Positions 9,491 to 20,857 of a stretch of DNA of 64,000 nucleotides are shown one piece after another. The notes beneath the pieces are model-generated. The model worked only from the letters and a program-made list of their open reading frames with translations, was not told the DNA's origin and did no database searches. The stretch is from contig CAJNDS010001757.1 of NCBI GenBank assembly GCA_905221605.1, positions 442,501-506,500 of the forward strand. The letters are read 5' to 3'. A program made the translations under genes and the position numbers. The stretch comes from Symbiodinium natans (lineage: Eukaryota; Sar; Dinophyceae; Suessiales; Symbiodiniaceae). Numbering within the stretch: position 1 is the stretch's first letter; each line of letters begins with the position of its first letter.

Positions 9491-12400
9491 ATGAAGAAAC
9501 TTCGTAGTCTGCGCACGTTCATGCGCAGCTCAAGACTGTCGCTCTTCCTGGCCGTCTTGAGCAGCGCATGTGCATCTGAGATCAGGCGCGCGTGGGACGC
9601 AGGATGCGATGCATGTCTGGATTTTGGCCTGGCTTTGGCTGGGGGTGAATTTCTTGAAGGTTCATGGGTAGTCGTGAGTAGGGTTCTTAGTAACGTAGCC
9701 TTCGGAATAACGTTAGCTAATGCATTTAACCGAAAGCCCTAAACCCCAAACCCTCAAGTGAGGAAGACTAGGAGGGGCCGAAGTCCCTACACATTTCTGG
9801 ACACTGCAAGCGCTGTGGACAATTTGAGTTGGCGGCCATCGGTAGACTGCAAAAAAGGTACTCCACAGGTATACACCCGGGATTTAGGTTAGGTTTTCGT
9901 GTGGAATCTGCCGAAGAATCCTCAGCCTGTATACTAAACCTTTACACCCCTGAACACCAAACAAAACCCTCAAGCCTCAAGCTGTGCGTGAGGCCCTAAA
10001 GGCCCCGTAACGCCTCAAGGGTTCAGGCTTCCCTCAAAGCCTAAGCCAGGATACACCTCCTCAACCCTAGACCCTAGACCCTAAACCCTAAACCCTAAAC
10101 CCTAAACCCTAAACCCTAAACCCTAAACCCTAAACCCCAAACCCTACGGCCCATCCAAAACCCCCAAAAAACCCCGCTTCTCTGCATTCTTTGGGGCCTG
10201 TCTTTCCTTCTCATTCCAAGGGTTGCTCCTTCCGCCATCCTCCCTCCCAGGGCGCACCAGCGCCATCACAAAGAAACGGGACCTATGGCCGCAGTATGAT
10301 GTGCTTGAGGGTTCATGGGTAATCAGTAGGGTTCTATAAGTACCCCCTAAGTCAGGTTGGAATAGGGGTTACCTTACTTGTAGCCCTGCTTCTAGCTCCT
10401 CATGAATCCTCAAGTATCCCTAAACCCCTAAACCCTAAACCTGGCATGTCTCCGGGGCCTTAGGGCTGTCTAGCAGCTGAGGAATGTGTTGGGGTTGTGT
10501 GGGGTTTATCTAAACCCTAAACCCTAAACCCTAAACCCTAAACCCTAAACCCTAAACCCTAAACCCTAAACCCTAAACCCTAAACGCTAAACCCTAAACC
10601 CTCAACCCGAAACCCCAAACCCTAAACCCTAAACCCTAAACCCTAAACCCTAAACCCTGGGCGGGGGCAGCCACCCCCTCATCCTGCAACTGTGGCATGG
10701 ATCAGGGGCTTAGTAGGACTAGGGTTTAGGCTTTTGGGTCTAGGGTTCAGGGCGTAGGGAATCCAATCCTGACACCAAACCCAGGGCTTGAAAAATCCCC
10801 CAAAGCCCTGAGCTCCCTATCTCTGATATTCTCCGCAGCCTGCAGCCCTAGACCCTTCGACCCCCCCCGAAGACCCAACCAGACCCCCAACCCTTGGGGT
10901 TCAGGGTTCAGGGTTCAGGGTTTGGGGTTTAGGGTTTGGGGTTTGGGGTTTAGGGTTTAGGGTTTAGGGTTTAGGGTTCAGGGTTTAGGGTTTCGGGTTT
11001 AGGGTTTAGGGCAAGTTTAGGGATTGAGGACACCCGAACAAGCCCCCCCAGACTCTTCGAGGCCTCCGGGCCACTGTCGGCGTAGATGGCAGGGCATCCT
11101 TACAGCGCAGCTCCGGAGTGGGAGGCTGGGTGGTTGAGGGATTAGGGTTTAGGGTTTAGGGTTCAGGGTTTAGGGTTTAGGGTTTAGGGGCTTGGGGCTT
11201 ACGGGGTTTTGGGTTTGGGTTGACAGGTGTAGGCGGGACGGTTGGGTTCAGCCTTAAGAGTTTCGGAATTTGGGTATAAGGGAAGGCGCTTAAGAAGACG
11301 GTTTTGGGAAGAAGGCTTTAGATTTTTTGCTTTCGGTTGTTGGCCCCGTTCGGGGTTACGGGTTTCGGGTTTTGGGTTTGAGGCGTTGTGGGGTTCAGGG
11401 TTTCAGGGTCCTAAACTAGGACCTGGTTATGGTTGGGGTTCGGGGCTTTGGGGTTTTGAGTTTTAGTTCAGGATTTGGGTCCAGATTCAAGGGGGTTTCT
11501 GCCCACAGTATCCTTGTACATGAGGTGCATGACATGACTCAACCCGGGAGTCTAGCTTAGCCCCAGCAAGCAAAACCCCAAACCCTAAACCCCTAAGCCC
11601 CTAAGCCCCTAAACCCAAACCCTAAACCCTAAACCCTAAACCCTAAGCCCTAGAACGCCTGAAACGCCTGAACCCTAGACTCAACCAGCAAGCAATCCCA
11701 GGCCCAGGTTCCGGCTCTCCATTTTGCAACGCCCTGTGCGACAAGACCGACGTGCGGCACAAAGGCCACGCGGAATGCCCGGACCTGTCAGAGGAAGACT
11801 GCCGATCCATGCAGTACTATGCCGCTTGGCACCTTGAACCCAAAAACCCTAAGCCCTAGTCTAGAAGTCGGAAAAGTTACTAATAATGTCGCCTTATAGT
11901 CCCTCTGTGATACAACTCCGACAACCCCCCAAACGACCAAGGCCCTCTAAAGTATTACTCAAGCCCACCCTAGCCCTAAACCCTAAAACCCTAAACCCTA
12001 AAACCCTAAATCCTAAACCCTAAACCCTAAACCCTAAACCCGAAACCCGAAACCCTAATACGCCCACAAGTAAAGTGGCCCTGATCATCTGAGGCCACTG
12101 GCCTCTATGGGGAGAAGCGGCTTTGCCTTTGGCAGCCCCGGTGGCGGTGTACAGAGGACGAAGCCCGAAGCCTTGACACCTTAAACCTGGGATGTTCCCC
12201 TTTACTTAGGGGTTTAGGGTTTAGGGTTTAGGGTTTAGGGTTTAGGGTCAGGGTTTGGGGTTTAGGTTGGGATGGTCTCCCCACCCCCCCCCACCCCCCC
12301 CCCCCCCCCCTCCCCCCCCCCCCCCCCCCACCCCCCCCCACCCCCCCCCCCCCCCACCCCCCCCCCCACCCCCCCCCCCCCCCCACCCCCCCCCCCACCC

Positions 12401-15400
12401 CCCCCCACCCCCCCCCCCCCCACCCCCACCCCCCCCCCCACCCAACCCCCCCCCCCCCCCACCCCCCAAAACCCCACCCCCCCCCCCCCCCCCCACCCCC
12501 CCCACCCCCTTTCTAACTAACAGCCCTTAGTAGGGATGAAAGTACCCCCTAGTATACTTCCCGATTAAGGGTTGTTATAAGGGGTAACATCCCAACCATA
12601 AACCCGGAGCCTAAGTCTTGTAGCTGGGGAGGAGATCAGCACAACATCAGCAAAGAGGTGTGGGAGAGAACCTAAACCTTTAATTCTTTATGGGGTCTTA
12701 GGGCTTCAGGTTTGGGGTTGCTAAACCCTAAGACCCTGCTACTGGTAGGGTTGAAAACCCTAAGATACCAAACCGCATGGACGTAGTTTCCAGAGAATAG
12801 ACCCCCCCTGTGGAGCTGCGAATCCATCCGCATGCACGCGTTGACTCCCACTGTCAGGTCCTTACCTTTAAGACCCCTTAAACCCTAAACCCTAAACCCT
12901 AAACCCTAAACCCTAAACCCTAGACCCTAAGTCCAAAACCCCCAAAACCGGTAAGCCTACACCCCTGATCTCAGGGATTCCCCTGTCTGCAAGTCCCAAC
13001 CCGCAAGCTCTCCCAAGCTCCAGTCTCAAAGCCCTCAAGCCTAAACCCTAAACCCTCAACCCTCAACCCTAAACCCTAAACCCTAAACCCTAAACCCGAA
13101 ACCCTAAACCCGAAACCCTAAACCCTAAACCCTAAACCCTAAACCCTCAAAACGAACTTCATAGAAATTGTATGTGGTATCTTTCTGAATTTCCAAGTTT
13201 TTTGTCTAAACCGCTGACAAGCCGAGTTTGAGTCTGAGGCCAAACGCCCAATGTAGCCCCTGGCCCCGTACCTCTCCCCCTCCCTCCCCTGCCCTCCCTC
13301 TCCCCCTTCTCTCTCTCCCCTCCCCCCCCCCCATCCCCCCCCCCCCTCCCCTCCCCCCTCCCCTCCCCCCTCCCCCCCACCTTTCAAAACGACGTCATGA
13401 GTCTACAGATCAACCGTGGCACTGCTTCAACAAAGTCCGAACCCTGGCCTGAAGCCTTGTAGCAATCATATACAATGCACAAAACAGTTCTTTGCCAGGT
13501 CTGCGGGCGCACGTCCGTCTACGAAGCATACTACCGAGATCAACTGCGGGCGTGTATACAGTTAGAGGAGATGCCTTGTCCCTGCTTCTCTCATGATGTT
13601 CTCCATGGCGCCAGGGAAGTTCGACACAAGGCAAAGATCTTGAAAAAGAAAGAAGCCACGCATCACTTAGATAAAAGAATAGTTCAACAAAATACACGCA
13701 ATGTTTCCTGCGTCAAGGCTTTGATCGTGCACTGCCTGTGCCATGAGGCAGCACGTCACCTGGGATGACATGGCTGCTTGCAGTTGAAGATCGCAGCAGT
13801 GCGTGCGCGAAGGTTTAAAAAGTAGCGAGCAGCATTGCAATGCCGAAAAGCCGAAGACCATGCCCTGACAGTTTTTTCAGGACATAACAACCGATAGCAA
13901 CGAGTCCAAGACAGTTGATGAGCCAGATGGAGACTAGAGTAGAATGTGAGCATTTTATAGAAAGCAACCACTGAACATTGTTTCGAGAAATCGACTGGCG
14001 GCCGTAGACACGTCCGGAAGAATGCTTAACAGTATCCCTCGTAGAAACCCAAACAACGTGGAGTAGAGCTTTTAATATACTAGCCACAGATCATCACGTG
14101 TTCACCCAAACTAATGTCCCTGCCAGACTCTGAGCATGTTGCCTTAACCAGCACTGGATATCGCGAAGAGCTCGTATATTTGTTCCACCTATATGAAGGG
14201 CCCAAAGAGCTGAAAGCATCTCCAGGCCATTGGAATCTAGCGCAGCCCCTACAGTCCCTCTACAGACCTGCCCTATATGAAGGGGTCCGGAGCTCAGACC
14301 TGCCCAGGACGAGTTTGTTCCACCTGTGTGAAGGGATCCAGAGCTCAGACCTGCCCAGGAGGAGCTCAGACCTGCCCAGTACGAGTTTGTTCCACCTACA
14401 TGAAGGGATCCAGAGTTCAGACCTGCCCAGGAGGAGTTTGTTCCACCTCTCTGAAGGGACCTGCCCAGTAGCAGGCATTCCACCTTTATGGAGGGGTCAG
14501 AGCTCAGACCTGCCCAGGAGGAGGTTGTTTCACCTATATGAAGGGCTCCGGGGCTCACATCTACCAAGGAAGAGTTTGTTCCCGTCCAGGACGAGTTTGT
14601 TCCTATGAAGCTTGACAATTGTTCTCACTATACAGGCCTAGTCACGAACGAACGCTTCTTGCCTCTTTAGCAGGACATAGTATTGAAGCATTTAACCGTG
14701 TTAGTGAATCCACGAAATCCGAAGCAGGGAGCGCCACAATGAGAGCCAAGCATCTAACCTGCAGTAGCATTGTCGTCAACAGCCCGGTCCTACCAGATCT
14801 CCCTCCCAGATCTCACCTCCGCCCCCCCCAATCTCCCTTCCCAGATCTCCCCCCCAGATCTTCTCCAGATCAGGATGGTGGTGATGCCGATGTGCTAGGG
14901 TGATGGTTTAAGTTTTGCTGCAGATTATAGTGATTTTGGCAGTAGCGGAAAGAGCAGTAGGCAGTGGCAGTTGCAGTGAGAAGCCGAAGTCTGCAACTGG
15001 CCCGGGGCAGACGTCCAGGCGAGCTCTCACATGTTGCAGAAGGCGGAAAGTGATGTGCACTTTCGGCGTAGTTTAATCGGTTTACGGGGACTTTCTGCCA
15101 TTCCGGAAGGCTTGCGCAGCTTATGGAACTTTGCTGTAGTTTACAATAGCTTTGGATAGTCCGGTCCCAAGATGAGAACCCCCCCTTGTGTATAGCCTCT
15201 AATGAATGACACTCAGGGCACACTATATCATGTTACGCGGAGAATCCAGGGCTTGGGCCCAAATCCCCCCCCCCCCCCCAGATCTCTGCCCAGATCTCCC
15301 CAAGATCTCTGCCCAGATCTCCCCCACAGATCTCCCAGATCTCCTCCCAGATCTCCGCAGCTCGCCCAGATCTTCCCCCACATCTCGCCCAGATCTCCCC

Positions 15401-18400
15401 CAGACCTCCCCCCAGATCTCCCCCCACATCTCCCCCCAAGATCTCTCCAGATCTCTCCTCCTAGATCTCCCCCCAGATCTCCTCCCAGATCTCCCCCAGA
15501 TCTCCGCCCAGCTCTCCCCAGCTACGAGAAGCCCAAAAAGGTTCAGAAATGGTCCGGGAGCCCTCACCCCCTCCCCACTCCCTTCAAAGATGAAAACCTA
15601 GTTCCAAAAACTAAAACTTTCGTTCAAAACTTTCGTTCAAAACGGTTCGTTCAAAACTTATTGGGACCTGAACCCTGTACAATGTCTATAAACCCTAAAC
15701 CCTGAACCCCAAACCCTAAACCCGAAACCCTAAGCCTTAAACCTTAACCCTAAACCCTAAACCCTCGGCGCGAGGACTGGACCACCGCCTGCCTCTCCGA
15801 CTTGCCCTGTGCGAGTCCAGGCCCCTTCCGAGAGGGTTGTTAGGGGCCAGACTAATTAACAATAGTAGTGAAAGTAACATAGAAAAATACAGAAAGTCAA
15901 AATAGAAATAATAGCAAGAATAATGATGATAATAGTAGTAATACTACCAATACAAATACAAATGCTAATACAAATGCTAATACAAATGCTAATACAAATA
16001 CAAATACAAATACTAATACTAATACTAATACTAATACGAATACGAATACGAATACTAATACTAATATTAATACTAATACTAATACTGCTAAGAATAAATG
16101 TAATAATAACAACAATAATAATACTAGTAATAATATTCGTAACTATGATATCGGATTTTCGCGGCCCCTATGTGAGAGTTGTCAGGGGTTTAACGTTCGG
16201 GGTCTAATCCCGAACCCTTTATTGCCCTTAAAGGGTTTCCATCAAAGGTTTACGGGGGCGCCTTGAAAGGTCTGTGGGGTTTTGAGGGTTTTGGTTCAAG
16301 GCGGTGTAGAGTTTAGGGTTTAGGGTCAGTGGGCTAGGGGTCGGGGGTGGGGAGAGGTAAACCCTAAACCCTCTTTAAAAGCAAACATTCGAAACGTCCT
16401 TGAAAGTTCTACCGGGCCTGAACCCTGAACAGTTCAATAAACCCTAAACCGCATTTTAGGATTTTCGGGGGGCTTCTAGGGCTTTGGGGTTCTAGGGTGT
16501 AAAGGTGTAGCGCTTAGGGTTGTCAGGTTGCGATGGGTTGGTCGGGGCTTCGTGGGCCGTTTGGGAGGGGCGGGGGGTTGGTTTAGGGTTTGGGCTTTAG
16601 TACTATAGGTTTGAAGGTTGAGGGTTGGGGATCAAGAGATGGAGTTTTGCTTTTTTCGTGTCAAAGAAGCAGAGAGGGGATAGAGAGAGGTTATCAGAGT
16701 AGTTGCGCTCACAAGCAAGACTGGGACGTCAATGGCCCAGGCCGATGCGTGTTTCCAGGGCAACTTGCTCATTCTTCTTGCGGAATGACCTCATATCCCC
16801 CTTTCGAACCCTTTTAGGGATCATGTGGGAACCTACTTCTTTTATTCAGAACTGAGAAGTTGAAACCCCGCAGCCTGAAACATTAGTAGCTTGCTCCTAA
16901 ACCCTCAGCCTAAACCCTAAGCTTTAAACCCTAAACCCTAAACCCTGAACCCTAAACCCTAAACCCTAAACCCTGAACCCTGAACCCTGAACCCTGAACC
17001 CTAACCCCTAATCCCTAACCCCTCAACCCTCAACCCTCAACCCTCAACCTGCTGAGGCTTGCAGAGGGAGCTGGCCACCTGTGAGGCTCTCTGCTTCAAA
17101 ACGGATGTGAAGAGCTTCGACTCGTCTTGCTCGAGCCTGTCGCCCCCCGAGTGCGAGAGCACGCAGTTCCTTGGTAGCTCAGAGGCGTGCCCTTTGTGCC
17201 CTCTTTTTGGGTTATGGGTTCCTTGTTTAGGGGTTTGGGGTGTTTAGGGTTTAGGGCTAGGGGTTTAGGGTTTAGGGTTTAGCAGAAAAGGGTACGTACT
17301 CCTATTAGGAGATGGTTGTTGGGCTACGAAGGTTTTACGAGACGGACACAAATGGCACTCGCAAGCCGTGCGTTGTCCAAAGCTCCGGAGGTTGTGGCAC
17401 GTCGCTGCAGGAACACTGCGATGCCTCGCAGCTCACTTGCCCTGCCAGCGCTGATTCCGTAGATTCAGTGGATGATCCGAGTGACCTAGTAGTAGAGTAG
17501 GTAACCTTTAACCTTTTTGGGTAGTACAATCCCCCTATAATACCCTATAAGGTTAACCTTTAATTTCCAGGTTACTGGACAACTAAGGTGATGTCAGGAA
17601 CAGCCCGAGCAACCCGGCCTCATTGTGCCGATCGCTCTGCTATAAAACGAATGTCGCCGTCACGAACCTGTCCTGTCGAAGTCTGAGCTTGAGCCATTGC
17701 TCCAGTGCCCAGTTCTTCGAAACTGACCACGATGGGGTTCGGAGACCATGCGTGCCTCAAAAGGGCCAGTGCGAAATGGACTCCATCAACTCGTGCCCTG
17801 CTTGGCAGCCACTCTGTGCAGAGACTTGGCACGGTCAAGAAGTTCCAATCCTGCCAATGACGTTTCTGCCCAGCTCGGCCCCTAGCCAAGCTACCACAAG
17901 CCCGATGAAAACGACTACAGTGGCGAACTCAACGAAGCATTCAGCTACCACAAGCCCAGCGGAAAGCACCACCCTGGCGAGCTCAACAAAGCCAAGTGAG
18001 CCAAGCTCAAGTCAGAGCCCCAAAAAGGGAAACGTGACGGTCCAGGCGAGTGGAAGGCACGCCGGTGTGGGCGACGCCCCACCCTTCTGCTTCACACTTT
18101 GTCAGAAGACGGACGTCCGCAGCGTGAATTCCTCGTGTGCTGCCCTCACACCTGCCTCCTGCGAATCCGCGCAGTTCTTTGAGACCGACGGGGACGGGAA
18201 GCGCCGGTTGTGCAGGCTACACCTGGGTCATTGCAGAGTCGACCGATCTGCAGTGTGTGACGAGTGGTGGCCTCTTTGCGAGATATCGCACCACGATGCC
18301 GGCGTCAAGCCACACTACGATGATCCAAGGCCTTCCCACCAAGCTGGGGTCTCCGGCTGCTTCTTGTACTGCGACAAGATCAACACCAGGACGTGGGGGG

Positions 18401-20857
18401 TTGCTTGGGGTTGCTTGTCTCATTCTTTCTTAGGCCCTTGCCCGCCCTAATTCTGCTCGTGTAACTTTTTGGCTCTTTACCTCTTTCGGCCCCCAAGGCC
18501 CAAAATCCCCTGAAGCCTCGTTTGCCCAGCAGAAGCGCAGCCAATTTAAGCGCGGAAGGAGCCGGAACCAGTCCTGCCGGGAGCTCACCCACGCAGACGC
18601 TCGGTTTGTAAGGTTTCGGGTTTAGGCGTAGACTTGGGCTGGGAGAGGATGTGGGCCTCTTTGGAGGGCGGGAGTGCATGTCTACGAATTACCCAAGAGC
18701 AGCTACGGTTACGGGGATCATCAGCACCTCTTCGGACTTTTCTAAGGGTTTTCTTGGGGTTCGGATGCATCCCTGAGCTCTAAACCCTAAGCCGGAATTA
18801 GGGTTTAGGGTTTAGGGTTTAGGGTTTAGGGTTTAGGGTTTAGGGTTTAGGGTTTAGGGTTTAGGACTACTTTCCATTCTGGAGGTACTCTTTCGATAGA
18901 GGTTCGACGTAAGGGGTGCCGGCAATGAGGGGGGGAGGGGTGCAGCTCCCTGAGCTGCGGGTTTAGGGTTGAAGGATCCCAAACCTTCAGGGACCCCAAC
19001 CCAAACCCAAACCAAAACCCACCCTATACCCTAAACCCTAAACCCTAAACCCTAAACCCTAAACCTCTGGACCGCCACCCAGGAGTGTCACAGTGAGGTG
19101 TTTTACGAGACGGACCGCGATGGCAACCGCATGATGCGCCGAAGCAGAAGGGGTTTTCGGGCTTTGGGTGTTTAGGGTTTAGGGTAAAGTTTAGGGTTTA
19201 GGATCTAGGGTTTAGGGTTTCATCCTGGGCTTCAGCGGTTGAGAGGATGCTGGGGTTTAAGGGTTTTGGAGGGGTAGGGCTTCAAGAATGTTGGGTTTAG
19301 GGTTTAGGGCAACCCTAAACCCTAGACCCTATATAGATTCTAAACCCGCCCGAGACCCCGTTTAGGGGGCCTCAGGGGACTGTTGGGAGGGTTTCCGGTC
19401 TGCCGAAGGTGTCAGCCGGTCAGTGCAGGCTGCGCTGCGAGTACGAAAACACTCTGCGAGGCCGCTGCAATTGTACGCGGCGTTTCGGCGTTTCGGGTTA
19501 CTGTGAGTACATCTGATATATTTCTCTATATCCCTCCCACCCCTCCCAGCCCCCCCCCCCTCCCTCCTTCCCCCTCCCTCCCTCCCCTCTCCCCTGCCAC
19601 CCCTCACCCCTCCCCACCACCCCCTCCCCCCCCCTCCTCCTTGCCGTCTATGCATTGCTGTCCGATATCAGAGCAAAAACCCACAGGACCCTGAATCCTG
19701 AAACCCCTTAGGCACCCAGAAATGAACTACAATTCGGGGTCTAGGTAGAACCGAAACCCTACACCCTTATTGCGGCTTAGGCCCCTGCAACCTCCCCAAA
19801 CTTTAAGGGTAGTTACATAGTCCCCTTATCTGGTCCCTTGCCTTCTTTAAAGGGTTCTGAAGTATGGGTCTTGGAGGGTATATAAGGCCATGTAATTACC
19901 CTACGACAAACCCGAAAGCTCCAAAAACAAACCTTAAACCCGCAAGGCCCCTTGGACTCGCAAAGCTGAGAAGCCCCCACGCGACCGAAAGCCCTGAAGC
20001 TTTGGCCGCTTGAAAGCCCTCAAAGCCCTATCCCCTCAACCCTACCCCCGAACCACCCGAAACCCCAAACCCTAGCCGAAACCCTAAACCCCAAGCCCCA
20101 ATTTGAGAATCCCTCTCAGCCCCTGGAAAAAAATCCCTCCCGAAACCCGCAGGCCTCGCGCCCGATCTGCGGCGTGGTCCCGCGCAGCTCCCGGACTCCC
20201 GCCTCCGGGCAGCCCGCGCGCGGCCAGGCCGCGCCCGCTCCCGACACGCGGCTGGTGCCTGGCCTGGTGTTGAAGGGGGGCTTTTTGGGGCTTTTGGGGT
20301 TGAAAAGGGTTTATTGTTTAGGGTTTTGGTTTTCGGGGTTTCGGTTTTTGGGTTTTCGGTTTTTGGGTTTTCGGTTTTTAGGTCTGGGGTTTGGAGTTTA
20401 GGGTGAAAGAGGTTTGGGGTTGGGGTTTTGGGTTGAGGGGTTTCGGTTTGTGGGTTTGGGGTTCAGGGTGCCTTGGTCCCTGTACGAAGAGGTGCTTCAA
20501 ACCTTGTGAGAGTCAGATCTAGTTGCCTAGGGTTTCGGGTTTAGCCGGCCTATGTCATCCCTGCAGTAGGCGCTTAGGGCCTATTGGGGATTCTGCGACA
20601 TAGGGCCTTCTATAGAAACCCTCTGAACCGCACCCTCTAAAACCCCCCCACCTTAACCTAAACCTCCAAAAACCTCCGACCATCTACAGGTGCGGTCCTC
20701 GAAGGGTCCAGACTCTTCGCCCTCCCAGTCCTCGGCAGCCTCACAGTCGCCCCCAGTGAGCGTCGCGAGCTCTGCAGTGTTGGAGTTTATTGCGGTTTCG
20801 GATGTTGCTCCGTGGCTCTTATCTAGTCTTTCGGTTCTGCGCCGCCCTCAGAAGTAG
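9491..20857 (+). CDS. Secreted cysteine-rich modular protein
   Basis: Function unknown. First exon 9491 to ~9644 encodes a likely signal peptide (MKKLRS..., core LSLFLAVLSSACAS) and a CDAC pair. Later exons carry about five copies of a module: LC.KT[DN]V, then S.C..L, C.S.QFFETD.DG.RR.C....G.C, C-x7-C and C-x5/6-[LP]C. Copies: (1) 11708-11820 + 12094-12156 + 15775-15831; (2) 17065-17173 + 17332-~17478; (3) and (4) in exon 17598-~18395, separated by a Thr/Ser/Lys-rich mucin-like linker; (5) partial, C-L-Y-C-D-K at ~18360 and FYETDRDGNR at ~19085-19150. A Ser/Pro-rich frame 20690-20857 with stop TAG may be the last exon. Joining 9491 and 20857 to the module exons is inferred from order and strand. 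Probably extracellular or cell-surface. Confidence 0.65.
9652..9715 (+). mobile_element. Left half of a family I introner
   Basis: CTTGAAGGTTCATGGGTAGT begins a few bases after the likely first-exon donor at 9645; the right end is missing, with heptamers following. Confidence 0.6.
9760..11700. other. Repeat-filled first intron region of the cysteine-rich gene
   Basis: C-strand arrays at 10068-10146 and 10509-10658, G-strand arrays at 10898-11010 and 11140-11188, a family I introner at 10303-10415, then C-strand units before the exon at 11708. Two possible small exons (about 9790-9860 and 11050-11125) have open frames but no recognisable motif. Confidence 0.7.
10303..10415 (+). mobile_element. 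Introner-like element, family I
   Basis: GCTTGAGGGTTCATGGGTAA at the left and CTCATGAATCCTCAAG at the right, 113 bp, with the internal signature TAGGGTTCTA..AAGTACC shared with the other copies. Confidence 0.7.
12189..12595 (+). mobile_element. Family II introner expanded by heptamers and a poly-C block
   Basis: Left end GGGATGTTCCCCTTTAC; right end AAGGGGTAACATCCC at 12579-12593, inverted. The interior holds G-strand heptamers (12206-12265) and a 235-bp C-rich block (12277-12515) before the usual family II right half. Confidence 0.7.
12277..12515. repeat. Poly-C/poly-G block
   Basis: Runs of C broken by single A or T. Open in several frames (poly-Pro/poly-Gly), but that is composition only. 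Assembly of this length is doubtful. Confidence 0.9.
13140..13260 (+). repeat. Dispersed element shared with 25150-25265
   Basis: Shared blocks in the same order: TTGTATGTG, GAATTT(T)CCAAGTT, TTTGT, GCTGACA.GCCGAG, GAGGC.AACG..CCA. No coding capacity. Two copies only in this window. Confidence 0.6.
13400..14260. other. Repeat-poor intron interior
   Basis: About 850 bases inside intron 12157-15774 without heptamers. Several overlapping frames of 64-97 codons exist on both strands, none with a motif or splice context. Nothing supportable is seen. Confidence 0.6.
14270..14600 (+). repeat. Minisatellite, unit about 50 bp
   Basis: Roughly six degenerate copies built on AGCTCAGACCTGCCCAGGA, GAGTTTGTTCCACCT and TGAAGGG.TCC. 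Open in three frames by composition; intronic position makes coding unlikely. Confidence 0.85.
15273..15520 (+). repeat. CAGATCTCCCCC minisatellite
   Basis: About 18 degenerate copies of a 12-15 bp unit containing the BglII-type palindrome AGATCT. A smaller block of the same unit occurs at 14793-14870. Confidence 0.85.
15606..15705 (+). repeat. Dispersed repeat family, copies at 15606, 16372 and 23640
   Basis: Shared order: AAAAC..TTCG.AA..., then GGG/GG.(C)CTGAACCCTG, (A)A..TT.AATAAACCCTAAACC. All three copies lead into C-strand heptamers. About 80-100 bp each. Confidence 0.55.
15905..16132. repeat. A/T-rich trinucleotide tract (AAT/ACT)n
   Basis: Degenerate AATACT/AATACA units over 230 bp in an otherwise GC-rich window; the Ile/Leu- and Val-rich frames on both strands are by-products. 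Confidence 0.9.
16917..17050 (-). repeat. C-strand array with CCCTGAA and CCCTCAA variants
   Basis: Mixed heptamers ending just before the AG at 17063-17064 of module 2's first exon. Confidence 0.9.
18780..19065. repeat. Inverted arms: TTTAGGG array then CCCTAAA array
   Basis: G strand at 18798-18865 and C strand at 19022-19062, about 160 bases apart, immediately before the exon starting near 19078. Confidence 0.85.
19150..20689. other. 3' intron region of the cysteine-rich gene
   Basis: G-strand heptamers (19165-19310), a pyrimidine-rich block (19530-19640), a family III introner (19805-19905), and a GC-rich open frame at about 20160-20278 (PICGVVPRSSRTPASGQPAR) bounded by C-strand repeats before and G-strand repeats after, as expected for an exon. 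Cysteine-bearing frames at 19395-19470 may be another exon. Confidence 0.45.
19805..19905 (+). mobile_element. Introner-like element, family III
   Basis: TAAGGGTAGTTACATAGTCC at the left, GGCCATGTAATTACCCTA at the right, inverted; internal CTTGCCTTCTTTAAAGGGTTCTGAAG is shared with the copy at 31890. Confidence 0.7.

Noticed and set aside
12248-12530. Frames of 71-91 codons rich in Pro or Gly on both strands
   Set aside because: Produced by the poly-C block inside an introner; no splice context or flanking coding sequence.
15897-16207. Ile/Leu-rich and Val/Leu-rich frames that look like membrane proteins
   Set aside because: They translate an (AAT/AC)n tract on each strand; the composition is the repeat itself.
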